Source: Acidobacteriota bacterium
GTDB lineage: Bacteria > Acidobacteriota > Terriglobia > Bryobacterales > Bryobacteraceae
Reading direction: 5' to 3'
Length of the DNA: 64,000 nucleotides
Assembly (NCBI GenBank): GCA_026393985.1
Contig: JAPKZB010000081.1
Location: 98,136-162,135, forward strand
The position numbers and the translations under genes are program-made. Below the pieces are notes generated by a model, which made no database searches, had not been told where the DNA came from, and worked only from the letters and a program-made list of their open reading frames with translations. Below, in pieces: positions 8,402 through 17,567 of the stretch (the stretch's first letter is position 1; each line of letters starts with the position of its first letter).

Positions 8402-9565
8402 TTACCAGACTTTGACGAACTGCTTGCCCGGCAGCTGCTTGACCAGACCCAACAGCTCCAATTCAAACAACGCCGCCACAATCTCAGACGAGGAATAGTT
8501 TTCCAGACGATCTAGCACTTCGTCAATATGCGTCGCCTTTTCAATGAGCAGGTTTTCGAGAATCGCCCGCCCCAGCGGAGCGTTCGGACCCAACGGCAGC
8601 AGTTGCTGCGCCAAGTCGCCACGCTGTTCTTTTTCAACGGTTTGCAGGCGGTAACGCTCGTCCGGCGGCAGCTCGCTGACAATGTCCTGCGCGTCCATGA
8701 CCAGCTTGGCTCCCTGCCGGATTAAAAGATTCGGCGCCCAGCTCAACTTCGAGGTAATGTTGCCCGGAACCGCAAAAACCTCCCGCCCCTGGTCCATCGC
8801 CAGCCGCGCCGTAATCGCCGATCCCGAGTACTGCGCCCCCTCCACAATCAACACCCCGGAGCTCATCCCGGACACAATCCGGTTCCGAATCGGAAAATTC
8901 TGGGGAAACGCCGGCGCCCCCATCGGGAACTCGCTCACCAGCAGCCCCTTGGCCGCAATCTCCTCGTACAGCTTCCGGTTCTCGGTCGGATAAACCATAT
9001 CCACCCCACAGCCGAACACGGCAATTGTCTTCCCGCCGGCCAACAGCGTTCCCCGATGCGCCGCCGTGTCGATGCCCCGCGCCATTCCGCTGATCACCCC
9101 CACCCCTAATCCCGCCAGATCCCCGGCCAGCTTCTCGGCCACCGCCATCCCGTAAGGCGTCGGCTTCCGCGTTCCGACCACGGCCACCGTAATCGCCGAC
9201 AGCAGCCCCAGGTCCCCCCGGCAGAACAGCACCGTCGGCGGGTCCAGAATCCCCCGCAGCTTCTCCGGGTAGGCCGGATCGGTGACCGGCACCAACTGCG
9301 CCCCGGTCGCCCGCAGCCGGTCGGCCTGCGTCGCTGCGTCCTCAAAGGTGCAGCCGGACTGAATCGCCCGCGCCACGCCCGGCGACAGCCCGGCCCCCTC
9401 CAGTTCGCTCACCGAGGCCCGGAAAAGCGCCAGCGGCGTTCGGAACCGCTCAAGCACCGTCACCGCCTTCCGCGTCCCCAGGCCAGGGATCAGCCGCAGC
9501 GCCAGCCAGTGCAGCAGCTCTTCATCGGTCAGACGGGGGGCAAGAGTGGGGGCAGATCCTGTCAT
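8402..9565 (-). CDS. dprA: DNA-processing protein DprA
   Basis: 387 residues. The N-terminal helical HhH/SAM-like region (LIPGLGTRKA) is followed by the Rossmann-like DprA core with VVGTRKPTPYG, ISGMARGIDTAAH and FPIRNRIVSG, and a C-terminal winged-helix-like region (IDEVLDRLENYSSSEIVAALFELELLG, shown here in part as IVAALFELELLG). DprA loads RecA on incoming single-stranded DNA during natural transformation. It precedes topA in the same orientation with a 33-base gap, so the two are likely co-transcribed. No Shine-Dalgarno sequence is evident before ATG 9565. Confidence 0.95.
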   Translation of the reverse strand: MTGSAPTLAPRLTDEELLHWLALRLIPGLGTRKAVTVLERFRTPLALFRASVSELEGAGLSPGVARAIQSGCTFEDAATQADRLRATGAQLVPVTDPAYPEKLRGILDPPTVLFCRGDLGLLSAITVAVVGTRKPTPYGMAVAEKLAGDLAGLGVGVISGMARGIDTAAHRGTLLAGGKTIAVFGCGVDMVYPTENRKLYEEIAAKGLLVSEFPMGAPAFPQNFPIRNRIVSGMSSGVLIVEGAQYSGSAITARLAMDQGREVFAVPGNITSKLSWAPNLLIRQGAKLVMDAQDIVSELPPDERYRLQTVEKEQRGDLAQQLLPLGPNAPLGRAILENLLIEKATHIDEVLDRLENYSSSEIVAALFELELLGLVKQLPGKQFVKVW

Positions 9566-9613
9566 GCAAAAGGGGGGTGCGAGCCAAGAGTCGGAAATCT
9601 CAAACCTTTGCGA

Positions 9614-9619
9614 TACCCT
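9614..9619 (+). promoter_or_regulatory. TANNNT -10-like hexamer (TACCCT), 8 bases before ATG 9628
   Basis: TACCCT ends 8 bases before the start codon, so transcription would begin at or next to the ATG. No Shine-Dalgarno sequence fits in the gap. No clear -35 element is seen. Confidence 0.5.
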
Positions 9620-9627
9620 AAAAAGAT

Positions 9628-10077
9628 ATGAGTCAGCATGCCACGTTCGATGATGCCAACCTGATCCTTCGCTTGTACGAAATCCGGCGTGAGGAGCGGT
9701 TGCGCGAAGCCCGCCGCTGGTTCGCCCGCAACTTCGGGCCCGCCACTCTGGCCGAGTACCGCGCCATCTGCACCCCCGGCACCGACGAGGACGAGTACGT
9801 CCGCATGGTCATCAGCTACTACGAAATGGTGGCCAGCTTCATCACCAAGGGCGTCCTCAGCACCGACCTGTACTTTGCCACCGGCGGCGAACTGGGTCTG
9901 GTCTACTCCCGCCTCGAACCTGTCCTGGCCGAACTCCGCGCCGCCACCGGCCACCCCGGCATGTACAAGAACCTCGAAATCGTCGCCCGGCAGTACGGCG
10001 AATACCTCGACGCCCAGGCCCCCGGCAACTGGGAAGGGTTCAAGAAGCGCACCCGCGGCATGATCCTGGCCAAGTAG
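9628..10077 (+). CDS. Conserved hypothetical protein, helical (possibly DUF4760-like)
   Basis: 149 residues, soluble and rich in charged helices: DDANLILRLYEIRREERLR, then RRWFARNF, then a YYEMVASF segment, ending in GNWEGFKKRTRG. There is no signal peptide or membrane segment. The layout resembles small DUF4760-type proteins, a tentative assignment from pattern alone. The ATG is preceded by TACCCT at an 8-base gap, suggesting a leaderless message. The next gene starts 2 bases after its stop, so the two are translated as a pair. Function unknown. Confidence 0.75.
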   Translation: MSQHATFDDANLILRLYEIRREERLREARRWFARNFGPATLAEYRAICTPGTDEDEYVRMVISYYEMVASFITKGVLSTDLYFATGGELGLVYSRLEPVLAELRAATGHPGMYKNLEIVARQYGEYLDAQAPGNWEGFKKRTRGMILAK

Positions 10078-10079
10078 CC

Positions 10080-10349
10080 ATGCGCCGGGAACCGGATTTC
10101 TTCGGTGAGGACGAGGAGTTAGACCTCGTCTACATCGCCAAACGGCTGCTCGACGCCCAGCGACTCGAGGACAAACTCACAGCGGCCGGCGTGGAATACC
10201 TTGTCGAGCCCGACGAGTACCGGGGCGGGTTTCTGTTTCAGACCGTCCGCACGGGGGCCTTCTTCTATGTCCGCGGAGAAGAAGGGGATGCCGTGCGCGA
10301 GAAACTGGCTGCGCTGGGCTTCAAACCGCAGCCGCTGGGGGAAGGCTAA
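10080..10349 (+). CDS. Small conserved hypothetical protein
   Basis: 89 residues, acidic start (DFFGEDEELDLVYIAKRL), then a segment resembling small signal-transducer-like DUF2007 proteins: LEDKLTAAGVEYLVEPDEYRG followed by FFYVRGEEGDAVREKLAALG (given here in two short parts: AAGVEYLVEPDEY and REKLAALGF). That alpha/beta pattern is usual for ligand-binding or regulatory mini-domains. It starts 2 bases after the upstream gene and is probably translationally coupled to it. Function unknown. Confidence 0.75.
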   Translation: MRREPDFFGEDEELDLVYIAKRLLDAQRLEDKLTAAGVEYLVEPDEYRGGFLFQTVRTGAFFYVRGEEGDAVREKLAALGFKPQPLGEG

Positions 10350-10373
10350 CCCTCCCCCGCCGCCGCTTCCTCA

Positions 10374-13130
10374 CTAGGGCGCCGGCTGCACGACCACTTC
10401 GGTGGGGTTCCGCAACGGGAACGTGATCACGTTGCTCACGTAGATATCCTGCGCGATCGTCAACTGCGTGGCCGAGTTCGTCGGCAGATCCGAGTTCAGT
10501 TCGAGGTGAACCTCGTACAGGCCGATAGAACCCGGGCGCAGACCGGCGTACAGCACGTTGGCCGTCTTGCCGCCCGCCAGCGACGAGACAAACGCGGAAG
10601 GCTCGTTCAACACCGGACCGCGATACACGCCGCCGGTCAACGCCAGATCCTGCGCGAAGGTTTCCTTCAGCCGGCCCAGACCCGTGCCGAAGACGACGAT
10701 GGTCTGCCCCGGCAGCGCCGGGTTGGCTTCGGTCACCGTCGCCCCTTCCGTATTGGCGCAGCAGAGGTTTGGCGTCGTCGCGGTGAGAATCACTTGGGCC
10801 CCTTCGTTGGTCTTGGCTGAATATTTGATACCGTTTCCCGCCTCGCCGGCTGTCCGCGCCCGCAAGCGGATACGGGTAAACACGCCCGCCGCGTAGGCCT
10901 CCACCTGCTGGTCTTTGTTGATCTCCACGATCAACGCGTCGCGCACACTGGCGAGGCTGTCGGTATCCTTCACCGTATAGCTGTACTCCCGGTCTTCGAT
11001 CACAACGGTCGCGACGTCGCCGGCCTTGATTCCTCCATCGACGGAAACCGTTCCGGTCGACCGCGACGAAAAGTGCTGCACGACGCCCACGCGGGGGTCG
11101 GTGCCTTCAATCGCAAACAGTCCCGGATTTTGCGGGATAATCTGTACCGCCACCGGCATCGTGGTCACCACGCGGCCATCGCTGAAGCGCGTGCGCACAT
11201 ACGCACTCACGCTGTTGCGATCGTAGAACTCCCAGGGGAGCTGCGCGTTGATCCGGTTCGGCGATACCAGAAAGAGCGGGGCCAGCTTGCCGTCGAGGTA
11301 CAACTGCACATTGCCGAGTTCGGTCGGCAGCTTTTCGGCGCCTGCCGGGGCTGCGACCGCCACCTCGGAGAGTTTGTCGCCGAGCAGCGAGATGATCGTC
11401 CCCGGCGCCACGCGGGCCGCGTCCTGGCCGCCGGTCAGGAAGGCGCCGCCGGTGGTGAGCACAATCGTCGCATCGGTGGGCGCGGTACTCGTCGAAATCT
11501 CCACCCTGTTTCCGCCCTCGCCGCCCTCGCGCGCTGTCAACAGCAGGGTGCTGAGATCGGGGATAATGCTGGCGGTGACGTAGGGGTCCGGCTTGCTGTT
11601 AATCACCCGCACCAGATTGTTGAGCAGGGTGGTGACCGTGTCGGTCTTGGCGATCTTGTAGGTGTAGGTGTTTTTGGTACCCTCGCGAGTCACGTTGATC
11701 GTGATCTCGTCGTTCTCGCGAACGGTTCCCGACAGGCCGATCGTGCCCGTGGCAAACACGTCGAGGCTGGCCGAGTTTCGAACGGCGGTGTAGGGAATGG
11801 GTTGGTCGTGCGTCGAGAAGACCATGACGCGCCGGTTGAACGGGTCGGCGACATACAGGTTGGTGCCGTCCCAAGCGAGTGACATGGGCGTGCGCAACTG
11901 GTCGGTGGCCGCGCGCAACAGGGGATAGGCGCTATCGGAAGAGCGGTTGATCGATTCGCCCACCTGGCCCAGGATCGTATCGGCGGCCTGGCCGTTGCGG
12001 ACGGGCAACGAGTTGTAGACGAGAATGCGGTCGTTACCGCCATCGGCCACGAACAGCCTTTTGCCGTCGCTGAGCACGAAGCGGGGGAACTCGATGGTCG
12101 CGCCGCACAGCCGCGGGAAGAGGTCGGCGCCTTTGTCGTCCTTGCCGGTCGCCTTGCAGAGTTTTGGGCTGTTGTTGGCCACCGAGGAGGTCAGGTCCGG
12201 CTGGCCGAGCACGAGATCGGCGGGCCGCGTGTTCGAGGTCGGAATCGTGTTCCAGATCATGACGCGGTTGAAGCCGAGGTCGGCTACAAACACGCGCTGC
12301 CCGTCGCTGGTGACCGAAACCGGGTTCAGCAGGTTATCGGCCTTGGCGTCAATCCGGGTGACGGCCAGGTCCAGTTCGACGCGCGTCGTAAAGTCCGGCG
12401 CGCCCAGGACGACGTCGGCCGCCTGGTTGTTCCGAGTCGGGAAGTTATTCCAGATCAGCACGCGGTTATTGCTCGTATCGGCCACCATGACGCGGCTGCC
12501 CTGAATCCAGACGCCCTGCGGTCCGCGCAGGCTGCTCGCTGTCGGCGGGTTGACCACGCGACTCGTTGTAAAATTTTCCTGGCCCAGCACGAGGTCGGCC
12601 GGCTGATTGTTCTGCGTGGGGATGCTGTTCCAGATGAGAATCCGGTTGTTGTCGGTGTCCGAGACGAGCAGCCGGACGCCGTCGGTGGCGACGGCGTTGG
12701 GCTGCCGCAGCGAGGCGTTGGTGGGAATCAACTTCAGATCGTTGGCGGTGAAAGTGGCCTGACCAAGGACCACCGAAGCGGTGCCGCGGCAGGCCGGGCA
12801 TAGTTTGCCGGGAATCTGGGGCACTTCCGCGTTGATGGGCAGGGCGATGTCGCTCGCCACGTTGCGGTAGATGAGTACGCGATGGTTGAGCGGTCCGGCC
12901 CCGACGCGGTTGGCGTCCGCCACAACCAAAATGTTGTTGGCAAACGCGACTCCGCCCGCGCCGCCCAGCGTGTTCGGGTTCGGCGTATCTCCCTGCGCGG
13001 TAAAGGTTTCCTGGCCAATCACGAGCCGGGCCGCCTGACCGGTAAAGAAATCAGCGGGCACGGCGACCGAGGCGGTCGCCAGCAGAATGGCGAAAGGATT
13101 CATTCGGAAGAACTTCATCATCGAATACAC
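10374..13130 (-). CDS. Secreted NHL-repeat protein with interrupted TIGR03437 C-terminal domain
   Basis: 918 residues with a signal peptide (about residues 4-26, KFFRMNPFAILLATASVAVP). Residues about 30-440 form NHL-type beta-propeller repeats recurring as VLGQxxFT...NRVLIWNxxPTxNNQPAD. The C-terminal half is the Solibacter-type TIGR03437 domain (NSASL; VAPGTIISLLGDKLS; NRINAQLPWEF; PGQTIVVFGTGLG). It is interrupted twice by similar modules of about 95 residues: one after NSASLD containing YTYKIAKTDTVTTLLNNLV, one after VVQHFSS containing YSYTVKDTDSLASVRDALI. GTG 13130 sits 8 bases after a TATACT hexamer; ATG 13121 or 13118 are alternatives. Role unknown, probably cell-surface or extracellular. 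Confidence 0.85.
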   Translation of the reverse strand: MYSMMKFFRMNPFAILLATASVAVPADFFTGQAARLVIGQETFTAQGDTPNPNTLGGAGGVAFANNILVVADANRVGAGPLNHRVLIYRNVASDIALPINAEVPQIPGKLCPACRGTASVVLGQATFTANDLKLIPTNASLRQPNAVATDGVRLLVSDTDNNRILIWNSIPTQNNQPADLVLGQENFTTSRVVNPPTASSLRGPQGVWIQGSRVMVADTSNNRVLIWNNFPTRNNQAADVVLGAPDFTTRVELDLAVTRIDAKADNLLNPVSVTSDGQRVFVADLGFNRVMIWNTIPTSNTRPADLVLGQPDLTSSVANNSPKLCKATGKDDKGADLFPRLCGATIEFPRFVLSDGKRLFVADGGNDRILVYNSLPVRNGQAADTILGQVGESINRSSDSAYPLLRAATDQLRTPMSLAWDGTNLYVADPFNRRVMVFSTHDQPIPYTAVRNSASLDVFATGTIGLSGTVRENDEITINVTREGTKNTYTYKIAKTDTVTTLLNNLVRVINSKPDPYVTASIIPDLSTLLLTAREGGEGGNRVEISTSTAPTDATIVLTTGGAFLTGGQDAARVAPGTIISLLGDKLSEVAVAAPAGAEKLPTELGNVQLYLDGKLAPLFLVSPNRINAQLPWEFYDRNSVSAYVRTRFSDGRVVTTMPVAVQIIPQNPGLFAIEGTDPRVGVVQHFSSRSTGTVSVDGGIKAGDVATVVIEDREYSYTVKDTDSLASVRDALIVEINKDQQVEAYAAGVFTRIRLRARTAGEAGNGIKYSAKTNEGAQVILTATTPNLCCANTEGATVTEANPALPGQTIVVFGTGLGRLKETFAQDLALTGGVYRGPVLNEPSAFVSSLAGGKTANVLYAGLRPGSIGLYEVHLELNSDLPTNSATQLTIAQDIYVSNVITFPLRNPTEVVVQPAP

Positions 13131-13138
13131 AACCTGTT

Positions 13139-13144
13139 AGTATA
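13139..13144 (-). promoter_or_regulatory. TANNNT -10-like hexamer (TATACT) for the NHL/TIGR03437 gene
   Basis: On the minus strand TATACT ends 8 bases before GTG 13130. Initiation would fall at or just before the start codon. If ATG 13121 is the real start, the leader would be only about ten bases. Confidence 0.5.
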
Positions 13145-13191
13145 GCAGCGGCCGGGGGACGTATCCGCGCACGTGCCCCGTGGCTGGGAAT

Positions 13192-13824
13192 TTACCTTCC
13201 CGGGGTGATTTCACCCCAAATCACCTGGTAGACCTCGAGGCGTCCCTCGATGTTTTTGCCGGCTCGGATGAAGACCATCTGGTTCACCGGCAGGTTCTCG
13301 CGATGGGAGGCCACCCCGCCTTCGAGGAACCGCGTGTCGGGCCGCAGTAGCAGCGGCCGGGCCGGGGCCGAGCGCGTCTTGACCAACACAGAGTCGGTAG
13401 TAAACCCGGTCACCACGCCGGAAAACGTCAGGTCGCCGCGCGGAATGATGTGTTCGGTTACGCTCCGGTAGACCGGCCGCCGCGGATTCGGGGCGGGAGC
13501 GTTCGGCTCGATCAGCCGCACGGTGCGGGCGTAGCAGCGCCGGGAGCCATCGGCCTGCAGCCGTTGATCGACGAGCACCTCCACCGGGTCGGCCGGGCCG
13601 AAGGAGTTGACCGAGACGCGCACGCGCTGCGACTCAAACCAAGTCCGCTCGTCAAAGTTACAGCGCGTTTGGCGACCCGTTTCGGCGGTCAGCAGGAAGC
13701 GACCGCGCAGTCCGGTCGACTCCGGCTCGGAGAGCTTGCCCCGGACAATTCCGAGAGGTAGCTCCTCTCGGTCCTGCGCCCAAGCGGCCGTCACTATCGT
13801 GATCAGTAAGAAGACCCGGCCCAT
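13192..13824 (-). CDS. Secreted protein of unknown function
   Basis: 210 residues with a short signal peptide (MGRVFLLITIVTAAWAQ). The mature part is beta-rich, with phrases such as GIVRGKLSEPESTGLRGRF, TWFESQRVRVSV, TFSGVVTGFTTDSVLVKT and FLEGGVASHRENLPVNQMVF (shown in short parts). The pattern of repeated small beta-barrel-like segments recalls DUF5666-type periplasmic domains, but I cannot assign a family. The start lies 24 bases from the divergent gene at 13849, and TAGCAT lies 6 bases before the ATG. It is separated from the downstream NHL gene by 61 bases that include that gene's own promoter-like hexamer. Confidence 0.75.
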   Translation of the reverse strand: MGRVFLLITIVTAAWAQDREELPLGIVRGKLSEPESTGLRGRFLLTAETGRQTRCNFDERTWFESQRVRVSVNSFGPADPVEVLVDQRLQADGSRRCYARTVRLIEPNAPAPNPRRPVYRSVTEHIIPRGDLTFSGVVTGFTTDSVLVKTRSAPARPLLLRPDTRFLEGGVASHRENLPVNQMVFIRAGKNIEGRLEVYQVIWGEITPGR

Positions 13825-13830
13825 ATCCCG

Positions 13831-13840
13831 ATGCTACACT
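13831..13840. promoter_or_regulatory. Overlapping divergent TANNNT hexamers
   Basis: Minus strand: TAGCAT at 13831-13836, 6 bases before ATG 13824. Plus strand: TACACT at 13835-13840, 8 bases before TTG 13849. The two hexamers share two base pairs, so this 24-bp gap appears to hold back-to-back leaderless promoters. Confidence 0.5.
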
Positions 13841-13848
13841 GATTTTTT

Positions 13849-14931
13849 TTGCAGGATCTTAACGCTTTGCTCTCACCGGATCTCGATTCGTTCGCCCACG
13901 CCGGCGCCTGGTTTTTGCATTCGGGGATTCAGGAGGCCAATGGGGGCGTAGCCCGCTACCACCTGTCGGCGAAGGCCCAAAACCTGCCGGTCTCAACCGA
14001 AATTACCGGCTATGCTTGCAGCGCCTTCGCCTACCTCCATCGCCTGACTGGCGAGGCGGCCTACCGCGAGGCCGGCCTCCGCGCCGCGACCTTTCTAACC
14101 GATACCGCCTGGCAACCGGACCTGGGAGCCATGCCGTTTGAAGTCGGCGATCCGCTGCCGCCGGCCTACTTCTTTGACTGCGGCATTATTGTCCGCGGAC
14201 TGCTGGCCGTTTTCCGCATGACGGGCCAGAGCCGGTGGCTCGACCGCGCACGCGAGATTGGTCTGTTCATGGGCCGGGCGTTCCGGTCGAGCGGCGTCTG
14301 CCATCCGATCATTTCCCTGCCTTCGGGCGAGGCCTGGCCGTATGAGAGGCGCTGGTCGCGCGAGCCGGGCTGCTTTCAACTGAAGTCGGCGATGGCTTGG
14401 GACGATCTGGCGGCCTACTTTCCGGCCGACCCGTTTGTGGACTGGTACGAGGAGTCGCTAGCTTACTCCCTGGCGACATGGGAGACGTTTCTGCCTGGCG
14501 ATGCGGACCCGCTGCGGGTGATGGACCGGCTGCATGCGCATTGCTACTTCCTTGAAGGAATGCAGCCGCGCAAGCAGCGGCCGGAGGTCCGCGCCACGCT
14601 GGCGGCTGCCATCGAGCGGACGAGCCGCTATCTGCGGGAGATCGCGCCGCGGTTTGAGCGCAGCGACGTCTGTGCGCAGCTGCTCCGCGCCCGGCTCTAC
14701 ACGGGCGAGGTGGACGAGGCGCTGGCCGCCGACGAGGCCGAGCGCTGCCGGCGGCATCAGGTTTTCGGCTCCGAGGCGATGAACGACGGCGGGTTCTGCT
14801 TCGGCCGGCGGGACGGGCAGCCATTGCCGTTTATGAATCCGGTTTCGACCGCTTTTTGTCTGCAGGCGCTCGAGCAGTGGCGGCGGTATGCGGCGGGGGA
14901 TTTTCCCGGCGATCTCGGGGAGCTGATTTGA
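13849..14931 (+). CDS. Alpha/alpha-barrel (six-hairpin glycosidase-like) protein
   Basis: 360 residues, TTG start placed 8 bases after TACACT. The sequence is built from repeated helix pairs with aromatic and glycine turns (GYACSAFAYLHRLTGEAAY, FFDCGIIVRGLLAVFRMTG, FLEGMQPRKQRPEVRATLA), the pattern of (alpha/alpha)6 toroid enzymes such as unsaturated glucuronyl hydrolases and AGE epimerases. No secretion signal is seen. Its stop overlaps the start of the fused glycosyltransferase (TTGA), and an AGE-family epimerase lies at the far end of the same gene run. A role in processing or sensing the glycan made by the neighbours is inference; catalytic residues cannot be assigned. Confidence 0.75.
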   Translation: MQDLNALLSPDLDSFAHAGAWFLHSGIQEANGGVARYHLSAKAQNLPVSTEITGYACSAFAYLHRLTGEAAYREAGLRAATFLTDTAWQPDLGAMPFEVGDPLPPAYFFDCGIIVRGLLAVFRMTGQSRWLDRAREIGLFMGRAFRSSGVCHPIISLPSGEAWPYERRWSREPGCFQLKSAMAWDDLAAYFPADPFVDWYEESLAYSLATWETFLPGDADPLRVMDRLHAHCYFLEGMQPRKQRPEVRATLAAAIERTSRYLREIAPRFERSDVCAQLLRARLYTGEVDEALAADEAERCRRHQVFGSEAMNDGGFCFGRRDGQPLPFMNPVSTAFCLQALEQWRRYAAGDFPGDLGELI

Positions 14932-17567
14932 CGGGTCGCTGCAAGATCGCCTTCGCGGCCGGGACCGACGATCTCATCCCGACCCTGCTTGAGGAGATGG
15001 AGAAGCTGCCGGGCGACCTGCCAATCTATGTGGTTGGCGAGTTCCCGCCCCCCTCGGGCAAGTGGATTCCGTGGAACCCGGCCCGCTCGTTTGCCGAGAA
15101 CTATGAGCGGATGCTGGATGACCTCGAGGGCAACGAGGTCGTATTTGCAGGCATTCTGCTGCAGCCCAAACAGCCCTACTGGGATATCCGCTGGGCGGGG
15201 CTGCGGGCCTTTGGCCTGCGCGTGGTGTTTTTCAACGACAACCTGGACCATTTCATGATCCGGCCCCGGCAGTTGCCCGTGATGGCGCGGCACTGCTGGT
15301 GGCAGTTGAAGAACCTGATCCACTGGGAGACGCATCCGGGGGGCCTGCTCTACACCTGGGTCTGGCGGGTGTTTCATCCCTGGGCTTTTCGGCGACCGAT
15401 CTTCTACACGCTGGGCTGTTGGGCGGGGCGGCTGGCCGCGGGCCGGGCGCCGGCGCCGCGGGAGCCGGTGGCGTTGCCGCCGGGGCTCTCGGTGGTGATT
15501 CCGACGCGGAACGGCCGGGCGCTGCTCGAACGGCTGTGGCCGACGCTGGGGCTGCCGGCGGGCGCTGAGATCATCCTGGTGGATAACGGCAGCAGCGACG
15601 GGACGGCGGCGGCGTTTCCGGAGGCGAAGGTGATGGTTTCGGTCGAGCCGCTGTCGTTCGCGGCGGCCGTCAACCGGGGGATCGCGGCGGCGCGGTATTC
15701 GCATGTGTGCCTGCTCAACAACGATATGGTGCTCGAGCCCGGCTTCTTCGGGGCGCTGCGGGCGGCGTTTGACCGGGTGCCGGAGCTGTTTGCCGCGACG
15801 GCGCAGATCTTCTTCCCGGCCGGGCAGCGTCGCGAGGAGACGGGCAAGGCGATGTACGATCCGGAGGCGGTTGACCATGTGCCGCTGCGGTGCGTCGAGC
15901 CGCTGGCGGGGGAGGACTTGACGTGGGTGCTCTACGGCTCGGGCGGATGCACGCTCTACGATACGTCGAAGCTCCGGGCGCTAGGCGGGTTCAACGAGAC
16001 GATGACGCCGGCTTATGTCGAAGACCTGGATGTTGGCTACCGGGGCTGGCTACGGGGTTGGCCGTCGGTGTACGTCGGGGCGGCGCGGGTGCTGCATCTG
16101 CACCGGACGACGACGGCGAAGGTGTACTCGGCGTTTACGTTGGCCTGCGCGGTGGAGCGGAACTATCTGCGGTTTGTGCTGACGGGCACGGGGCCGCATT
16201 TCGGGGCGCTGTGGGAGCAGGCGCTGGGCCAATTGAACCATCAGGCGGCCAAGCAGGAGCCGGTGCGCAGCGCCGAGGTGGTGCTGCAAGAGGCTTGGCG
16301 CATGGCCTTGACGAAACGAAGCCAACAGGCGACCCAAGTTGATGAAAAAGAGATCCTTGCGCTGAATCAGGGGACCATTGCCGTGTTTCCCGGGGGCCGT
16401 TTTTGCGAAACGAAGCCAACGGTGCTGGTGGCGACGCCGTATCTGCCGTATCCGCTGGCGCACGGGGGAGCGGTGCGGATGTTCAACCTGATGCGGGAGG
16501 CAAGTAAGACCCACAATCAGGTGGTGCTCTCATTCGTCGATGAGTTGGCTGCGCCAGCGCCGGAGTTGCTGGCTTGGTGCGCCGAGGTGGTGCTGGTGGA
16601 GCGGCGGGGTTCGCATCTGCACACGAGTACGGAGCGGCCGGACGTGGTGGAAGATTTTGACCGGGAGGATTTCCGGGCGGCGCTGCGGTGGTCGCGGCGG
16701 AAGTGGGCGCCGGAGATTGTGCAGCTGGAGTTTACGCAGATGGCGCTGTATGCGCCGGACTGCCGGCCGGCGCGGACGGTACTGGTGGAGCACGATATCA
16801 CGCTCGATTTGTACGAGCAGCTGCTTGGGCAGAAGAGCGACTGGGAGACGCGGCGGCAGCACCGGCTGTGGGTTCGTTTTGAGCAGAAGGCCTGGGGCGA
16901 GGTGGACCGGGTGGTGGTGATGAGCGAGAAGGACCGGGAGCGGGTGGGAAGACATGGGGCGGTAGTGATCCGGAACGGGGTGGATCTTGAACGGTTTCAG
17001 CCAGTGGAGAGGGCGCCCGAGCCGCGGCGGCTGCTGTTTCTGGGTTCTTTTGCGCATCTGCCGAACCTGCTGGCGCTGGACTTTTTCCTGGCCGAGGTGT
17101 GGCCGCTGCTGGAGAATGTAACGCTGCATATTATCGCGGGCAAAAACCATGAGCGGTATTTCGAGGGCCGCGATTTCAATCGGCCCGGCATTGAGCTCGA
17201 GGGGTTTGTGGCTGATGTTCGGGGGGCTTACGGGCGGGCGGCGGTGGTGCTGGCGCCGCTGGTGGCCTCGGCCGGGACAAATATCAAGGTGATGGAGGCG
17301 ATGGCGATGCGGAAGGCGATTGTGGCGACGCCGGCCGGGATTAACGGCCTCGATCTGCGGCACGGCGAGGAGGTGCTGATTGCGCGGACGGGCGGGGAGA
17401 TGGCGGTGGCCATTGAGATGCTGCTGGCCGATGGGGAGCGGCGGGAGAGTTTGGAGCGGGGGGCGCGGCGGGCGGCCGAGGCGCATTACGGCTGGGACCG
17501 TATCGGCGAGGCGCAGGCGGCGATGTACCATACATTGAGAGAGTCTTATGTCGCAAAAACTGTCTGA
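14928..17567 (+). CDS. Bifunctional glycosyltransferase, GT2 fused to GT4, with N-terminal domain of unknown function
   Basis: 879 residues from TTG 14928, which overlaps the preceding TGA; GGGGAG lies just upstream. Residues 1 to about 180 form a domain I do not recognise ([39 protein letters not shown]). A GT-A domain follows ([40 protein letters not shown]). The C-terminal half is a GT-B, GT4-like domain ([63 protein letters not shown]). One polypeptide thus carries two transferase activities, suggesting sequential addition of two sugars to a surface glycan. There are no membrane segments. It overlaps gnd by 20 bases. Confidence 0.9.
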   Translation: MTGRCKIAFAAGTDDLIPTLLEEMEKLPGDLPIYVVGEFPPPSGKWIPWNPARSFAENYERMLDDLEGNEVVFAGILLQPKQPYWDIRWAGLRAFGLRVVFFNDNLDHFMIRPRQLPVMARHCWWQLKNLIHWETHPGGLLYTWVWRVFHPWAFRRPIFYTLGCWAGRLAAGRAPAPREPVALPPGLSVVIPTRNGRALLERLWPTLGLPAGAEIILVDNGSSDGTAAAFPEAKVMVSVEPLSFAAAVNRGIAAARYSHVCLLNNDMVLEPGFFGALRAAFDRVPELFAATAQIFFPAGQRREETGKAMYDPEAVDHVPLRCVEPLAGEDLTWVLYGSGGCTLYDTSKLRALGGFNETMTPAYVEDLDVGYRGWLRGWPSVYVGAARVLHLHRTTTAKVYSAFTLACAVERNYLRFVLTGTGPHFGALWEQALGQLNHQAAKQEPVRSAEVVLQEAWRMALTKRSQQATQVDEKEILALNQGTIAVFPGGRFCETKPTVLVATPYLPYPLAHGGAVRMFNLMREASKTHNQVVLSFVDELAAPAPELLAWCAEVVLVERRGSHLHTSTERPDVVEDFDREDFRAALRWSRRKWAPEIVQLEFTQMALYAPDCRPARTVLVEHDITLDLYEQLLGQKSDWETRRQHRLWVRFEQKAWGEVDRVVVMSEKDRERVGRHGAVVIRNGVDLERFQPVERAPEPRRLLFLGSFAHLPNLLALDFFLAEVWPLLENVTLHIIAGKNHERYFEGRDFNRPGIELEGFVADVRGAYGRAAVVLAPLVASAGTNIKVMEAMAMRKAIVATPAGINGLDLRHGEEVLIARTGGEMAVAIEMLLADGERRESLERGARRAAEAHYGWDRIGEAQAAMYHTLRESYVAKTV

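Noticed and set aside
11000-15000. Replication origin suggested by the change from C-rich to G-rich plus strand
   Set aside because: No dnaA, dnaN, gidA or DnaA-box cluster is seen, and the skew flips again near 33-45 kb, so local rearrangement is more likely.
14757-15878. 373-codon minus-strand frame, Arg/Pro/His-rich
   Set aside because: Antisense to the fused glycosyltransferase; no domain recognisable.
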